From: Arsenicicoccus bolidensis DSM 15745
GTDB taxonomy: Bacteria; Actinomycetota; Actinomycetes; Actinomycetales; Dermatophilaceae
Length of the DNA stretch: 64,000 bases
Direction of reading: 5' to 3'
Assembly: GCF_000426385.1 (NCBI RefSeq)
Contig: NZ_AUFG01000013.1
Coordinates: 1-64,000 of the forward strand
Shown: positions 57,179 to 64,000 of the stretch, piece by piece
Layout of the letters: each line of letters starts with the position of its first letter
Position numbering within the stretch: the first letter of the stretch is position 1
The notes under the pieces: generated by a model
The model's input: only the letters and a program-made list of their open reading frames with translations
What the model was told of the DNA's origin: nothing
Database searches by the model: none
Position numbers and translations under genes: made by a program

Positions 57179-58443
57179 CCCCCATGGGGCGGCTGACCGG
57201 GCTGGGCCTCGGCCTCGGCGCCGTCGCCGCCGGAGCCCTCGCGGGCGTGCTCTCGCGGGCGCACGCGACCGCCCCCGAGACGGACGAGACCTACGAGCAC
57301 GTCCCGACGCACGAGACCGTCGTCGTCGCCGAGGACGGCACCGTGCTGCACGTCGAGGTGGACGAGCCGGACGTGCCGGCAGACCAGACGGCGATCGGGC
57401 GGCCCAGCATCGTCATCTCGCACGGCTACACCCTGTCGACCAAGGCCTGGATCTTCGTGCGGCGCCGGCTGGTCGCCGCCGGCTATCGCGTCGTGCTGTG
57501 GGACCAGCGCGGCCACGGGCGCTCCGGCCAGGGAGCCCGCGACTCCTACCGCATCGAGACGCTCGGCCGGGACCTCAAGTCCGTCATCGACGCCACCTGC
57601 CCCGAGGGGACGTTCGCGCTCGTCGGGCACTCGATGGGCGGCATGACGCAGATGGGGCTGGCCCGGCTCTATCCGACCCTGGTCCGCGAGCGGTGCGTCG
57701 CGGTGGCGTTCGTCGCCACCAGCTCCGGCGGCGAGGGGGAGCTGCGGGTGCAGCTCGGCGACCTGCTCGGTCGCGCGGCCCAGCGCGTCGGTCCGTTCGC
57801 CCTCGCCCCGCTGACCGGCCGCCAGGAGGCCGTCGAGCAGGCCCGCCGCCTCGCGCGCCAGGCCGAGGACTTCTTCACCTACCGCTACTCCTTCCACTCG
57901 CCCGTGCCGCCGAGCCTGCTGCGCTACGCCGCCGACATCATCATGTCGACGCCGATCGAGGTGATGCACGGCTTCCTGCGCACCCTGTCCGAGCACGACG
58001 AGCGCCAGGCGCTGGCGACCTTCGCGGGCATCGAGGCCCTGGTCATCAACGGTGCGGACGACCTGATGACCCCGCCGCGCCACAGCGAGGAGATCGTGCG
58101 GCTGCTGCCGGGCGCCGAGCACGTCGTGCTGACCGACGCGGGGCACCTGATCATGCTGGAGTACCCCGAGCTCGTCACCGACCAGATCCTCGAGATGCTG
58201 GACCGCGCCGAACGCCATGCCGACGGGACGCCACGGGGCCGGCGGCGCGAGGTCACCGACCTCGGGCACAGCCGCGCCACGCTCCGGCGCGAGCAGCAGG
58301 TCCGACGTCGTGAGCAGCAGGCCCGGCGCCGCGAGCAGGTGGCCCGCGCGACCGAGGAGGTCGGGCGCCAGGCGCGCAAGGTCCGGTCCGTCACCACCCC
58401 CATCACCTCCGCCCGCTCCGGGAAGGACCGCCGTGAGTCCTGA
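57163..58443 (+). CDS. Alpha/beta hydrolase
   Basis: A 426-residue alpha/beta-fold hydrolase. An N-terminal hydrophobic segment (LGLGLGAVAAGALAGVL, about 12-28) may anchor it in the membrane. The oxyanion region is VISHGYTLS near residue 85, the nucleophile Ser is in LVGHSMGGMTQ near 155, and the His is in LTDAGHLIMLEYPE near 328. The acid is probably Asp in INGADDLMTPP. A charged coiled tail of repeated RREQQ units (about 365-395) ends the protein. GGAGGTG at 57149-57155 clearly selects GTG 57163, inside the end of alr. Substrate unknown; genes like it lie between alr and tsaE in relatives. Confidence 0.88.
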   Translation: MAPGVTPMGRLTGLGLGLGAVAAGALAGVLSRAHATAPETDETYEHVPTHETVVVAEDGTVLHVEVDEPDVPADQTAIGRPSIVISHGYTLSTKAWIFVRRRLVAAGYRVVLWDQRGHGRSGQGARDSYRIETLGRDLKSVIDATCPEGTFALVGHSMGGMTQMGLARLYPTLVRERCVAVAFVATSSGGEGELRVQLGDLLGRAAQRVGPFALAPLTGRQEAVEQARRLARQAEDFFTYRYSFHSPVPPSLLRYAADIIMSTPIEVMHGFLRTLSEHDERQALATFAGIEALVINGADDLMTPPRHSEEIVRLLPGAEHVVLTDAGHLIMLEYPELVTDQILEMLDRAERHADGTPRGRRREVTDLGHSRATLRREQQVRRREQQARRREQVARATEEVGRQARKVRSVTTPITSARSGKDRRES

Positions 58444-58921
58444 CGACGCCGTGCCGCACGCGATCTCGCTGCCCACCGCCGAGGCCACGCAGGACCTCGG
58501 CCGCAGGCTCGCCACGGTCCTGCACGCCGGCGACCTGCTCCTGCTGACCGGCGACCTGGGCGCGGGCAAGACCACCCTCACGCAGGGGCTGGCCGAGGGG
58601 CTCGGGGTGCGGGGGCCGATCACCTCCCCGACCTTCGTCATCGCGCGCGTGCACCCCTCCCTCGTCGGGGGGCCGCGGCTGGTGCACGTCGACGCCTACC
58701 GCCTCTTAGGGGCGCTGGACTTCGACGACCTCGACCTGGACGCCACCGTGGACGAGTCGGTCACGGTCGTCGAGTGGGGCCACGGGGTCGCGGAGCTGCT
58801 GTCCGAGGACTACCTCGAGCTGGAGCTCACCGGCGAGACCACCCGCACCGCCCGGCTCACCGGCCACGGCCGTCGGTGGACCGGTCCGGACGCCCTCGGG
58901 GCGGTCCGGGACCTAGCCTGA
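58433..58921 (+). CDS. tsaE: tRNA threonylcarbamoyladenosine biosynthesis ATPase TsaE
   Basis: ATPase partner of TsaB and TsaD in making t6A at position 37 of ANN-decoding tRNAs. Walker A is LTGDLGAGKTTLTQGLAEGL near residue 40, followed by GPITSPTFVIARVHP, the Asp of HVDAYRL, and the late VEWGHGVAELL near residue 105. It has 162 residues from GTG 58433, which follows GGAAGGA and overlaps the hydrolase gene by 11 bases. It contains a TTA leucine codon at 58706-58708, the only in-frame TTA I noticed in the window. Confidence 0.95.
   Translation: MSPDDAVPHAISLPTAEATQDLGRRLATVLHAGDLLLLTGDLGAGKTTLTQGLAEGLGVRGPITSPTFVIARVHPSLVGGPRLVHVDAYRLLGALDFDDLDLDATVDESVTVVEWGHGVAELLSEDYLELELTGETTRTARLTGHGRRWTGPDALGAVRDLA
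58914..58919 (+). promoter_or_regulatory. -10 hexamer TAGCCT for the PPOX gene (leaderless)
   Basis: TAGCCT ends 7 bases before ATG 58927, inside the end of tsaE. Confidence 0.5.
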
Positions 58922-58926
58922 GCCGT

Positions 58927-59310
58927 ATGACGACCCTCACCGCCCTCGGCCACGAGCGCTTCGTGTCCCTCACGACCTTTCGCCGCAACGGGGAGGGCGT
59001 GGCGACCCCCGTGTGGGTGGCCCGCGACGGCGACGCCCTCGTGGTCATCACCCCGGAGGGCACCGGCAAGCTGCGCCGCCTGCGCCGCGACGACCGGGTG
59101 ACCCTGCGTCCGTGCGACCGGCGTGGTCGGGTGGCCCCGGACGCCCCCACCGTCGAGGCCCGCGCGACCGTCCACGACGACCCCTGGACCGTCCAGCGCG
59201 TCATGAGCACCATGACGGCGAAGTACGGCCTGGAGTTCAAGGTCTTCATGCTCGTCGAGCGAATCATCAGGCGCGGCAACCCGGCTCGGCTCGTCATCGA
59301 GATCCGTTGA
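58927..59310 (+). CDS. PPOX-class F420-dependent oxidoreductase-like protein
   Basis: A 127-residue split-barrel flavin/F420-binding protein. It opens RFVSLTTFRRNGEGVATPVWVARDGDAL-like sequence (FRRNGEGVATPVWVA near residue 19), then GKLRRLRRDD and RVTLRPCDRRGRV, the pattern of the TIGR03666-like group. Such proteins bind F420 or flavin and reduce unknown substrates. The insertion between tsaE and tsaB is separated from the t6A genes by its own promoter, so it is probably not part of t6A synthesis. Confidence 0.85.
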   Translation: MTTLTALGHERFVSLTTFRRNGEGVATPVWVARDGDALVVITPEGTGKLRRLRRDDRVTLRPCDRRGRVAPDAPTVEARATVHDDPWTVQRVMSTMTAKYGLEFKVFMLVERIIRRGNPARLVIEIR

Positions 59311-59312
59311 GG

Positions 59313-59326
59313 TCAAGCGTGCTTGA
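59313..59326. promoter_or_regulatory. 14-bp palindrome upstream of the MFS gene
   Basis: TCAAGCGTGCTTGA has perfect 6-base arms and lies 18 bases before ATG 59344, overlapping the expected promoter. It looks like a MarR- or TetR-type operator; no such regulator is encoded nearby. Confidence 0.5.
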
Positions 59327-59343
59327 TGTAGCAGGCTGACACC

Positions 59344-60615
59344 ATGCTCAGCCGCCTCGGCTTTCCCCCGGTCGGCGACCACCGTCGGTTCGTCGTCGCC
59401 ATCGGCGTGGACGCGATCGGCAGCGGCGTATTCATGCCCATCACCGTCCTCTACTTCCTGCGCACCACGGACGTCCCGCTCGAGCAGGTCGGGCTCGCGC
59501 TGTCGGTCGCCGCCGCATTCGCGCTGCCCGTGGTCCTGCTCGTCGGGCACCTGGTGGACCGCTTCGGCGCCAAGCGGATCCTGCTGGCCGCCAACGCCAT
59601 CCAGGCGGTGGGCTATCTCGCCTACCTGACCGTCGACGGCTACCTCGGGGTGCAGCTGGTGACCACGCTCGTCGCCACGGGGCAGGCGGCCTTCTGGGCG
59701 TCCTACTCCCCGATGGTCGCCGCCATCACCCGTCCCGGGGAGCGGGAGCTGTGGTACGGCTTCCTCGGCGCGTTGCGCAACGTCGGCTTCGCGATCGGGG
59801 GCCTGGTGGCGGGCGTCGCGATCTCCGTCGGCACCCCGGCCGCGTTCCGCGCGATGGTGGCGGCCGACGCGGCGTCATACCTGCTCGCGCTCGTCCTGCT
59901 CCTCGCCGTCCCGGCCCACGACCGGGGTCCGGGCGGTGCGCAGCCGGCCGAGGACGCCGATGCGCACGCGGCGGGCGAGCGGTCGGGCGCCCTGGCCGGG
60001 CTGTCGATCGTGCTGCGCGACAAGCCCTTCCACGCCCTCATCGTCGCCAACACCGGCCACGCGCTCGCGTGCCTGGCGCTCAACTACGCCATGCCCGTCT
60101 ACGCCGTCGAGATCCTCGACCTGCCCGGCTGGGTGACCGGCGCGATCTTCACGCTCAACACCGTCATGGTCGGGTTCGGGCAGGGGCTGGCCGTGCGGTC
60201 CATGACCGGGCACCGTCGGCACCGGGTCGTCGCCGCCGGGAACCTCGCGTTCGCAGCGGGATTCGTGCTGATGGCCGCGGCCGGGATGCTGCCGGTCGCC
60301 GTCGCGGTGACGGGGGTGCTCGTCGCGGCCGCCGTCTACACCGTCGGGGAGCTGCTCGGCGGCCCGGTCCTCACGACCGTCGCGGTCGACAGCCGCCCCG
60401 TGCACCTGCGGGGGCGCTACCTCGCCGCCTACCAGCTGTCCTGGAACGTCGCGTCCATCATCGGGCCGGTGGGTTTCTCCTGGCTCCTCGCCCGGGGGCC
60501 GCTGCCGGTGTGGGTGGCGCTCACGGTGGTCGCGCTGGCCGGGGTGGCCCTCGCCCCGGTCCTCGGTCGCGCCCTGCCCGTGGCCGCGGCCCGGGTCACC
60601 AACGACGCCGGCTGA
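59344..60615 (+). CDS. MFS transporter
   Basis: A 423-residue major facilitator with about 12 membrane helices. The loop between helices 2 and 3 reads GHLVDRFGAKRILL near residue 68, the MFS signature G-x-L-x-D-R-x-G-x-K/R, and the central cytoplasmic loop is acidic (PAEDADAHAAGERSG) near residue 205. The substrate cannot be told; the layout resembles actinobacterial drug or metabolite exporters. A perfect palindrome just upstream suggests ligand-controlled expression. It separates the PPOX gene from tsaB. Confidence 0.92.
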   Translation: MLSRLGFPPVGDHRRFVVAIGVDAIGSGVFMPITVLYFLRTTDVPLEQVGLALSVAAAFALPVVLLVGHLVDRFGAKRILLAANAIQAVGYLAYLTVDGYLGVQLVTTLVATGQAAFWASYSPMVAAITRPGERELWYGFLGALRNVGFAIGGLVAGVAISVGTPAAFRAMVAADAASYLLALVLLLAVPAHDRGPGGAQPAEDADAHAAGERSGALAGLSIVLRDKPFHALIVANTGHALACLALNYAMPVYAVEILDLPGWVTGAIFTLNTVMVGFGQGLAVRSMTGHRRHRVVAAGNLAFAAGFVLMAAAGMLPVAVAVTGVLVAAAVYTVGELLGGPVLTTVAVDSRPVHLRGRYLAAYQLSWNVASIIGPVGFSWLLARGPLPVWVALTVVALAGVALAPVLGRALPVAAARVTNDAG

Positions 60616-60632
60616 CCGCGCCGGCGCGGCGA

Positions 60633-60638
60633 TAGACT
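60633..60638 (+). promoter_or_regulatory. -10 hexamer TAGACT for tsaB-rimI-tsaD (leaderless)
   Basis: TAGACT ends 7 bases before GTG 60646; no ribosome binding site precedes it. Confidence 0.6.
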
Positions 60639-60645
60639 GGCGGGC

Positions 60646-61320
60646 GTGCTGCTCGCCATCGACACCTCCACCACCGCCATCACCGTGGCGCTGCACGACG
60701 GCACCCGCGTGGTCGCCGAGAGCAGCGTCCTCGACGCGCGGGCGCACGGGGAGCTCGTGGCCCCCGGCATCGTGGAGGTCCTGCGGCAGGCCGGCATCGC
60801 CGCAGCCGACGTCGACGCGGTCGTGACCGGCACCGGACCCGGCCCCTTCACCGGGCTGCGCGTCGGGATCGTGACCGCGCGGACCTTCGCCCTCGCCCGG
60901 GCCGTCCCGGTCCACGGCCTGTGCTCCCTGGACGCCCTGGCCCACGAGGCGGGGCGCGGGGCGCTCGCCAGCGCGGAGCGGTTCGTCGTGGCCACCGACG
61001 CCCGCCGCAAGGAGGTCTACTGGGCCGGCTACCGCATCGAGGAGGGTCTGCCCGTGGCCGAGACCGCCCCGGACGTGCGCCGTCCCGCCGACCTCGCCCC
61101 GCTGCTCGACGGCCGGCCCGTCGTCGGACGAGGTCCGGCCCTCTATCCCGACCTGCTGGGGCCCGCGGCCGACGGCGCGCCCCTCGACGTCTCCGCCGGG
61201 TGGCTCGCCGACCTGGCCGTGCAGCGGCTCGCCCGAGGCGAGTCCCTCGCCGACACCACCCCGCTCTATCTCCGGCGCCCCGACGCCGTCCCCTCCGTCG
61301 CCCCCGTCACGGTGGTCTGA
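60646..61320 (+). CDS. tsaB: tRNA threonylcarbamoyladenosine biosynthesis protein TsaB
   Basis: ASKHA-fold partner of TsaD, without catalytic metal ligands. It starts LLAIDTSTTAITVALHDG, has VVTGTGPGPFTGLRVGIVTAR near residue 59 and FVVATDARRKEVYWAGY near residue 112. It has 224 residues. The GTG start at 60646 is the expected first transcribed base. The stop overlaps the rimI start (TGATG). Confidence 0.95.
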   Translation: MLLAIDTSTTAITVALHDGTRVVAESSVLDARAHGELVAPGIVEVLRQAGIAAADVDAVVTGTGPGPFTGLRVGIVTARTFALARAVPVHGLCSLDALAHEAGRGALASAERFVVATDARRKEVYWAGYRIEEGLPVAETAPDVRRPADLAPLLDGRPVVGRGPALYPDLLGPAADGAPLDVSAGWLADLAVQRLARGESLADTTPLYLRRPDAVPSVAPVTVV

Positions 61321-61808
61321 TGCTGCGCGAGCTGCGCTGGACCGACATCCCCCGCCTCGCCGCGCTGGAGCGCGAGGCCTTCGCCGACGACGCGTGGACC
61401 GAGCAGACCTGGTGGGCCGAGCTCGCCGAGCGCCCCCGGCGCGACTACGTCGTCTGGGACGACCCCTCTCGTGGGGGTGTCCTCGCGTATGCCGGGATCG
61501 ACGCCGCCGGTGACGTGGCGGACGTCATGACGATCGCCGTGGCGCCCGACGCCCGCGGCCTCGGCCTGGGCCGGCGGATGCTGGACGAGCTCGTCGACCG
61601 GGCCCACGCACGAGGCGCTGAGGCGCTCCTGCTGGAGGTCCGCGCCGACAACACCGCGGCACGAGCGCTCTACGACCGCAACGGGTTCGAGACCATCAGC
61701 GTGCGGCGGCGCTACTACCAGCCCGGAGGGGTGGACGCCCTCGTGATGCGGCGGCACCTTCCCGGCACACGACCTGATCACCCCGCCACCCAGGGAGAGC
61801 CCGCATGA
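61320..61808 (+). CDS. rimI: Ribosomal protein S18 alanine N-acetyltransferase-like (RimI)
   Basis: A GNAT acetyltransferase of 162 residues. It opens [28 protein letters not shown]-type sequence (read in parts), has the acetyl-CoA loop [19 protein letters not shown] near residue 79, and ends [20 protein letters not shown] with [16 protein letters not shown], all typical of RimI. Target is the N-terminal alanine of S18 in model organisms; in actinobacteria the target may be broader. It lies between tsaB and tsaD, the usual order, with overlaps on both sides. Confidence 0.93.
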   Translation: MLRELRWTDIPRLAALEREAFADDAWTEQTWWAELAERPRRDYVVWDDPSRGGVLAYAGIDAAGDVADVMTIAVAPDARGLGLGRRMLDELVDRAHARGAEALLLEVRADNTAARALYDRNGFETISVRRRYYQPGGVDALVMRRHLPGTRPDHPATQGEPA

Positions 61809-62854
61809 CCCGCACCGACGAGCCACTCGTCCTCGGCATCGAGACCTCGTGCGACGAGACCGGCGTCGGGATCGTGCGCGGCGGCACGCTGCTCGTCGAC
61901 GCGATCGCGAGCAGCGTCGACGAGCACGCCCGCTTCGGCGGCGTGGTGCCCGAGGTCGCGTCCCGGGCCCACCTCGAGGCCATGGTCCCCACCATCGAGC
62001 GCGCCTGCCGCGAGGCCGGGGTGCGCCTGGCCGACCTCGACGCCATCGCCGTGACGTCCGGACCGGGCCTGGCCGGTGCGCTGCTGGTGGGCGTGGCCGC
62101 GGCCAAGTCGCTCGCCGTGGCGCTCGGGAAGCCGCTCTACGGCGTCAACCACCTCGCGTCGCACGTGGCCGTCGACACCCTGCAGCACGGTCCCCTGCCC
62201 GAGCCGACCCTGGCGCTGCTCGTGTCCGGCGGGCACTCCAACCTGCTGCTCGTCCCCGACATCACCCACGACGTCCGTCACCTGGGGCAGACCATCGACG
62301 ACGCGGCGGGCGAGGCCTTCGACAAGGTCGCGCGCGTGCTCGGGCTCGGCTTCCCGGGCGGGCCGCACATCGACCGTGCCGCCCGCGAGGGCCAGGTGGT
62401 CATCGACTTCCCGCGCGGCCTGACCGCGGGCAAGGACATGGAGCGGCACCGCTTCGACTACTCCTTCTCGGGGCTCAAGACCGCCGTCTCCCGCTGGGTG
62501 CGGGCCAAGCAGGACGCGGGGGAGCACGTGCCCGTCGCGGACGTGGCCGCGAGCTTCCAGGAGGCCGTGGTCGACGTGCTGACCCGCAAGGCGCTGCTCG
62601 CGTGCCGCGAGAACGGCGTCGACGACCTCGTCGTGGGCGGCGGCGTGGCGGCCAACTCGCGGCTGCGGGCCCTCGCCCAGGAACGGTGCGACGCCGCCGG
62701 GGTGACGCTGCGCGTGCCGAGGCCGGGGCTGTGCACGGACAACGGCGCCATGGTCGCGGCCCTCGGCGCGCAGATGGTGATGCGCGGTCGGGAGCCGTCC
62801 GAGCTGGGCCTGCCGGCCGACTCGTCGATGCCGGTGACGGTCGTCTCAGCCTGA
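61805..62854 (+). CDS. tsaD: tRNA N6-adenosine threonylcarbamoyltransferase TsaD
   Basis: Transfers threonylcarbamoyl to A37 of tRNA. It starts [17 protein letters not shown] near residue 8, has the metal-binding HLEAM and NHLASHV (histidines near residues 118 and 122), [13 protein letters not shown] near 140, and the later [23 protein letters not shown] and [13 protein letters not shown] with the metal Asp. It has 349 residues. Its ATG overlaps the rimI stop, completing the tsaB-rimI-tsaD operon. Confidence 0.97.
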   Translation: MTRTDEPLVLGIETSCDETGVGIVRGGTLLVDAIASSVDEHARFGGVVPEVASRAHLEAMVPTIERACREAGVRLADLDAIAVTSGPGLAGALLVGVAAAKSLAVALGKPLYGVNHLASHVAVDTLQHGPLPEPTLALLVSGGHSNLLLVPDITHDVRHLGQTIDDAAGEAFDKVARVLGLGFPGGPHIDRAAREGQVVIDFPRGLTAGKDMERHRFDYSFSGLKTAVSRWVRAKQDAGEHVPVADVAASFQEAVVDVLTRKALLACRENGVDDLVVGGGVAANSRLRALAQERCDAAGVTLRVPRPGLCTDNGAMVAALGAQMVMRGREPSELGLPADSSMPVTVVSA

Positions 62855-62884
62855 CCGGGTCGGCGTCGACGGCGTCCTCGGCAC

Positions 62885-64000
62885 CTACTCGCAGCGGGCG
62901 AGGCCGCGCTGCACCTTGAGCTCCACGACCCGCTCGGCCGCACGGTGCACGAGCGCCGCGAAGGCCGGGTCCCGCCGACTCTCCGCCAGCAGCGCGCGCG
63001 ACATGACGCGCCCGTCCAGGGCGATCCCGGTGACCGCGACGTCGCCGCCCGCGCGGACGAAGCGCACCGCCCGCTCGCCGGTCGGGATGTGCTGGATGGC
63101 CTCCGCGCCACCGAGGTCGTCGGTCGCCACCACCCCGTCGTAGCCCAGCCGCTCGCGCAGCACCCCGGTCACCACGGGGCGGGAGAAGGCCGCCTGGGTG
63201 GTCGGGTCGATCCTGCGGTAGCGCGCGGTCGACATCATCACCACGTCCGCCCCGGCGGCGATCCCGTCGGCGAACGGCTGCAGGTAGCCGTCGTCCGCCG
63301 TCGTCTGGGTGTCGTCGATTCCGGTGGCCGAGTGGTCGGTGTTGGCGCGGACCCGCCCGAGCCCCGGGAAGTGCTTGAGCGTGGCGCCGACGCCGGCGGC
63401 GTGCAGTCCCGCGATCACGGCCGCCACCGGGGGCGACACGGCCCCGGGCTCGGTGGCGTACTGCCTCGACAGGCCGCCGATGGGCGCGTTGGCGCGGCCG
63501 AGCTCCGGCGAGACGGTGTCCGCGACGGGGGCCAGGTTGAGGTTGACGCCGGCGGCGCGCAGCTCGCGCCCGGCGTCGGTGGCCAGAGCGCGCAGGTCGT
63601 CCGGCGGCAGCGCGGCCTGCTCCACCGCGGACGGCAGGCGTCGGAAGCCGGAGCCCTTGAGCTGCTGGATCTGACCACCCTCCTGGTCGGCGGCGACGAG
63701 CAGGTCGAGCTCGTGGCCGGCCCGGTCCGCCGCCGCCTGGAGGCGACGGCTCACCTCGGCGACCTGCCCACGGTCCCGCCACCCGCCGATGAAGAAGGCG
63801 TTGCCGATCGCCTGCCCCGCGATCACGCGGCGGGCGTCGTCCTCGCGCCCCCGGGTGACCCCGACCATGACGAGCTGCCCCACCCGCTGCTCCGGGGTGA
63901 GCCCGTCGACGATGCCGGCGGCGCAGGAGGCCTGGGCCGTATGCCGGGAACCGCCCGCGGTCGGGGCCGGCGCCGGTGCTGCCGGGGCGCCAGGTGCGGT
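62885..64000 (-). CDS. Glycoside hydrolase family 3 (beta-N-acetylhexosaminidase, NagZ-like), N-terminus beyond right edge
   Basis: Leftward gene whose 5' end lies outside the window; the frame is open to base 64000. The visible part begins in an Ala/Pro-rich segment, as after a signal peptide, then CAAGIVDGLTPEQRVGQ. NagZ-type features are VAADQEGGQIQQL, LNLAPVADTVSPE, the KHFPGLG motif in ATLKHFPGLGRVRANTDHS and the nucleophile Asp in GVVATDDLGGAEA. The family removes terminal N-acetylglucosamine from muropeptides or other glycans. The Pro/Ala start suggests a secreted lipoprotein-like form, but the signal is not visible. It is convergent with tsaD, 30 bases apart. Its stop is TAG. Confidence 0.9.
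   Translation of the reverse strand, partial: TAPGAPAAPAPAPTAGGSRHTAQASCAAGIVDGLTPEQRVGQLVMVGVTRGREDDARRVIAGQAIGNAFFIGGWRDRGQVAEVSRRLQAAADRAGHELDLLVAADQEGGQIQQLKGSGFRRLPSAVEQAALPPDDLRALATDAGRELRAAGVNLNLAPVADTVSPELGRANAPIGGLSRQYATEPGAVSPPVAAVIAGLHAAGVGATLKHFPGLGRVRANTDHSATGIDDTQTTADDGYLQPFADGIAAGADVVMMSTARYRRIDPTTQAAFSRPVVTGVLRERLGYDGVVATDDLGGAEAIQHIPTGERAVRFVRAGGDVAVTGIALDGRVMSRALLAESRRDPAFAALVHRAAERVVELKVQRGLARCE

Overview
The window is high-GC DNA with dense, mostly co-directional genes, GTG starts, ATGA/TGATG gene overlaps and -10 hexamers of the TAnnnT type. A mycothiol enzyme (Mca), an F420/PPOX-family protein, an IdeR-type iron box, a PIN-PhoH protein and the order glmU-prs-rplY-pth-mfd-mazG-eno-divIC-DUF501-ppx point to an actinobacterium. 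From general resemblance I would guess Micrococcales, perhaps Intrasporangiaceae; that guess rests on memory, not a search.

Layout. 1-3.1 kb: end of an HNH protein, tRNA-Gln, glmU, prs. 3.2-6.5 kb: accessory module A, transcribed leftward (AcpS-like phosphopantetheinyl transferase, small carrier protein, aminoacyl-carrier-protein ligase), with a divergent UDP-glucose 6-dehydrogenase. 6.7-11.8 kb: rplY, pth, mfd. 12.0-17.8 kb: accessory module B (second carrier protein, acyl-CoA-dehydrogenase-like flavoprotein, second aminoacyl-carrier-protein ligase, DUF1839, family 2 glycoside hydrolase). 17.8-22.9 kb: SurA-like lipoprotein, mazG, eno, divIC, DUF501, ppx. 22.9-25.1 kb: FMN riboswitch with a riboflavin-type permease and binding lipoprotein but no ATPase. 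25.1-29.7 kb: a gene remnant, a PadR/HAAS pair, UdgB and a tyrosine phenol-lyase-like enzyme. 30.1-39.5 kb: pgi, a UAA-anticodon tRNA, a Bax inhibitor-like protein, thiolase, SGNH hydrolase, enoyl-CoA hydratase, GNAT, an AraC regulator and a mycothiol-type DinB protein. 39.5-46.6 kb: toxin-antitoxin pair, msrA, hot-dog thioesterase, glmL, greA, DUF4307, mca, prenyl transferase. 46.9-51.1 kb: phoH and iron-regulated feoABC. 51.1-64 kb: coaA, glmS, acpS, nnr, alr, a hydrolase, tsaE, PPOX, an MFS transporter, tsaB, rimI, tsaD, and a GH3 hexosaminidase cut by the right edge.

The most interesting content is the pair of aminoacyl-carrier-protein modules inserted in a conserved housekeeping neighbourhood. 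Each ligase is a class II aminoacyl-tRNA-synthetase-like catalytic core without a tRNA-binding domain, and each sits beside a carrier protein whose modified serine is in an unusual T/A-S-H context. Module A has its own phosphopantetheinyl transferase. Module B adds a flavoprotein, DUF1839 and a glycosidase. Together they should charge an amino acid onto a phosphopantetheine arm for an unknown acceptor, possibly a glycan.

Other themes are many promoters placed so that transcription should start at or next to the start codon (leaderless mRNAs), UAG stop codons that double as -10 hexamers, and a class I-shaped tRNA with a UAA anticodon. No CRISPR array, rRNA, insertion sequence or prophage is visible.
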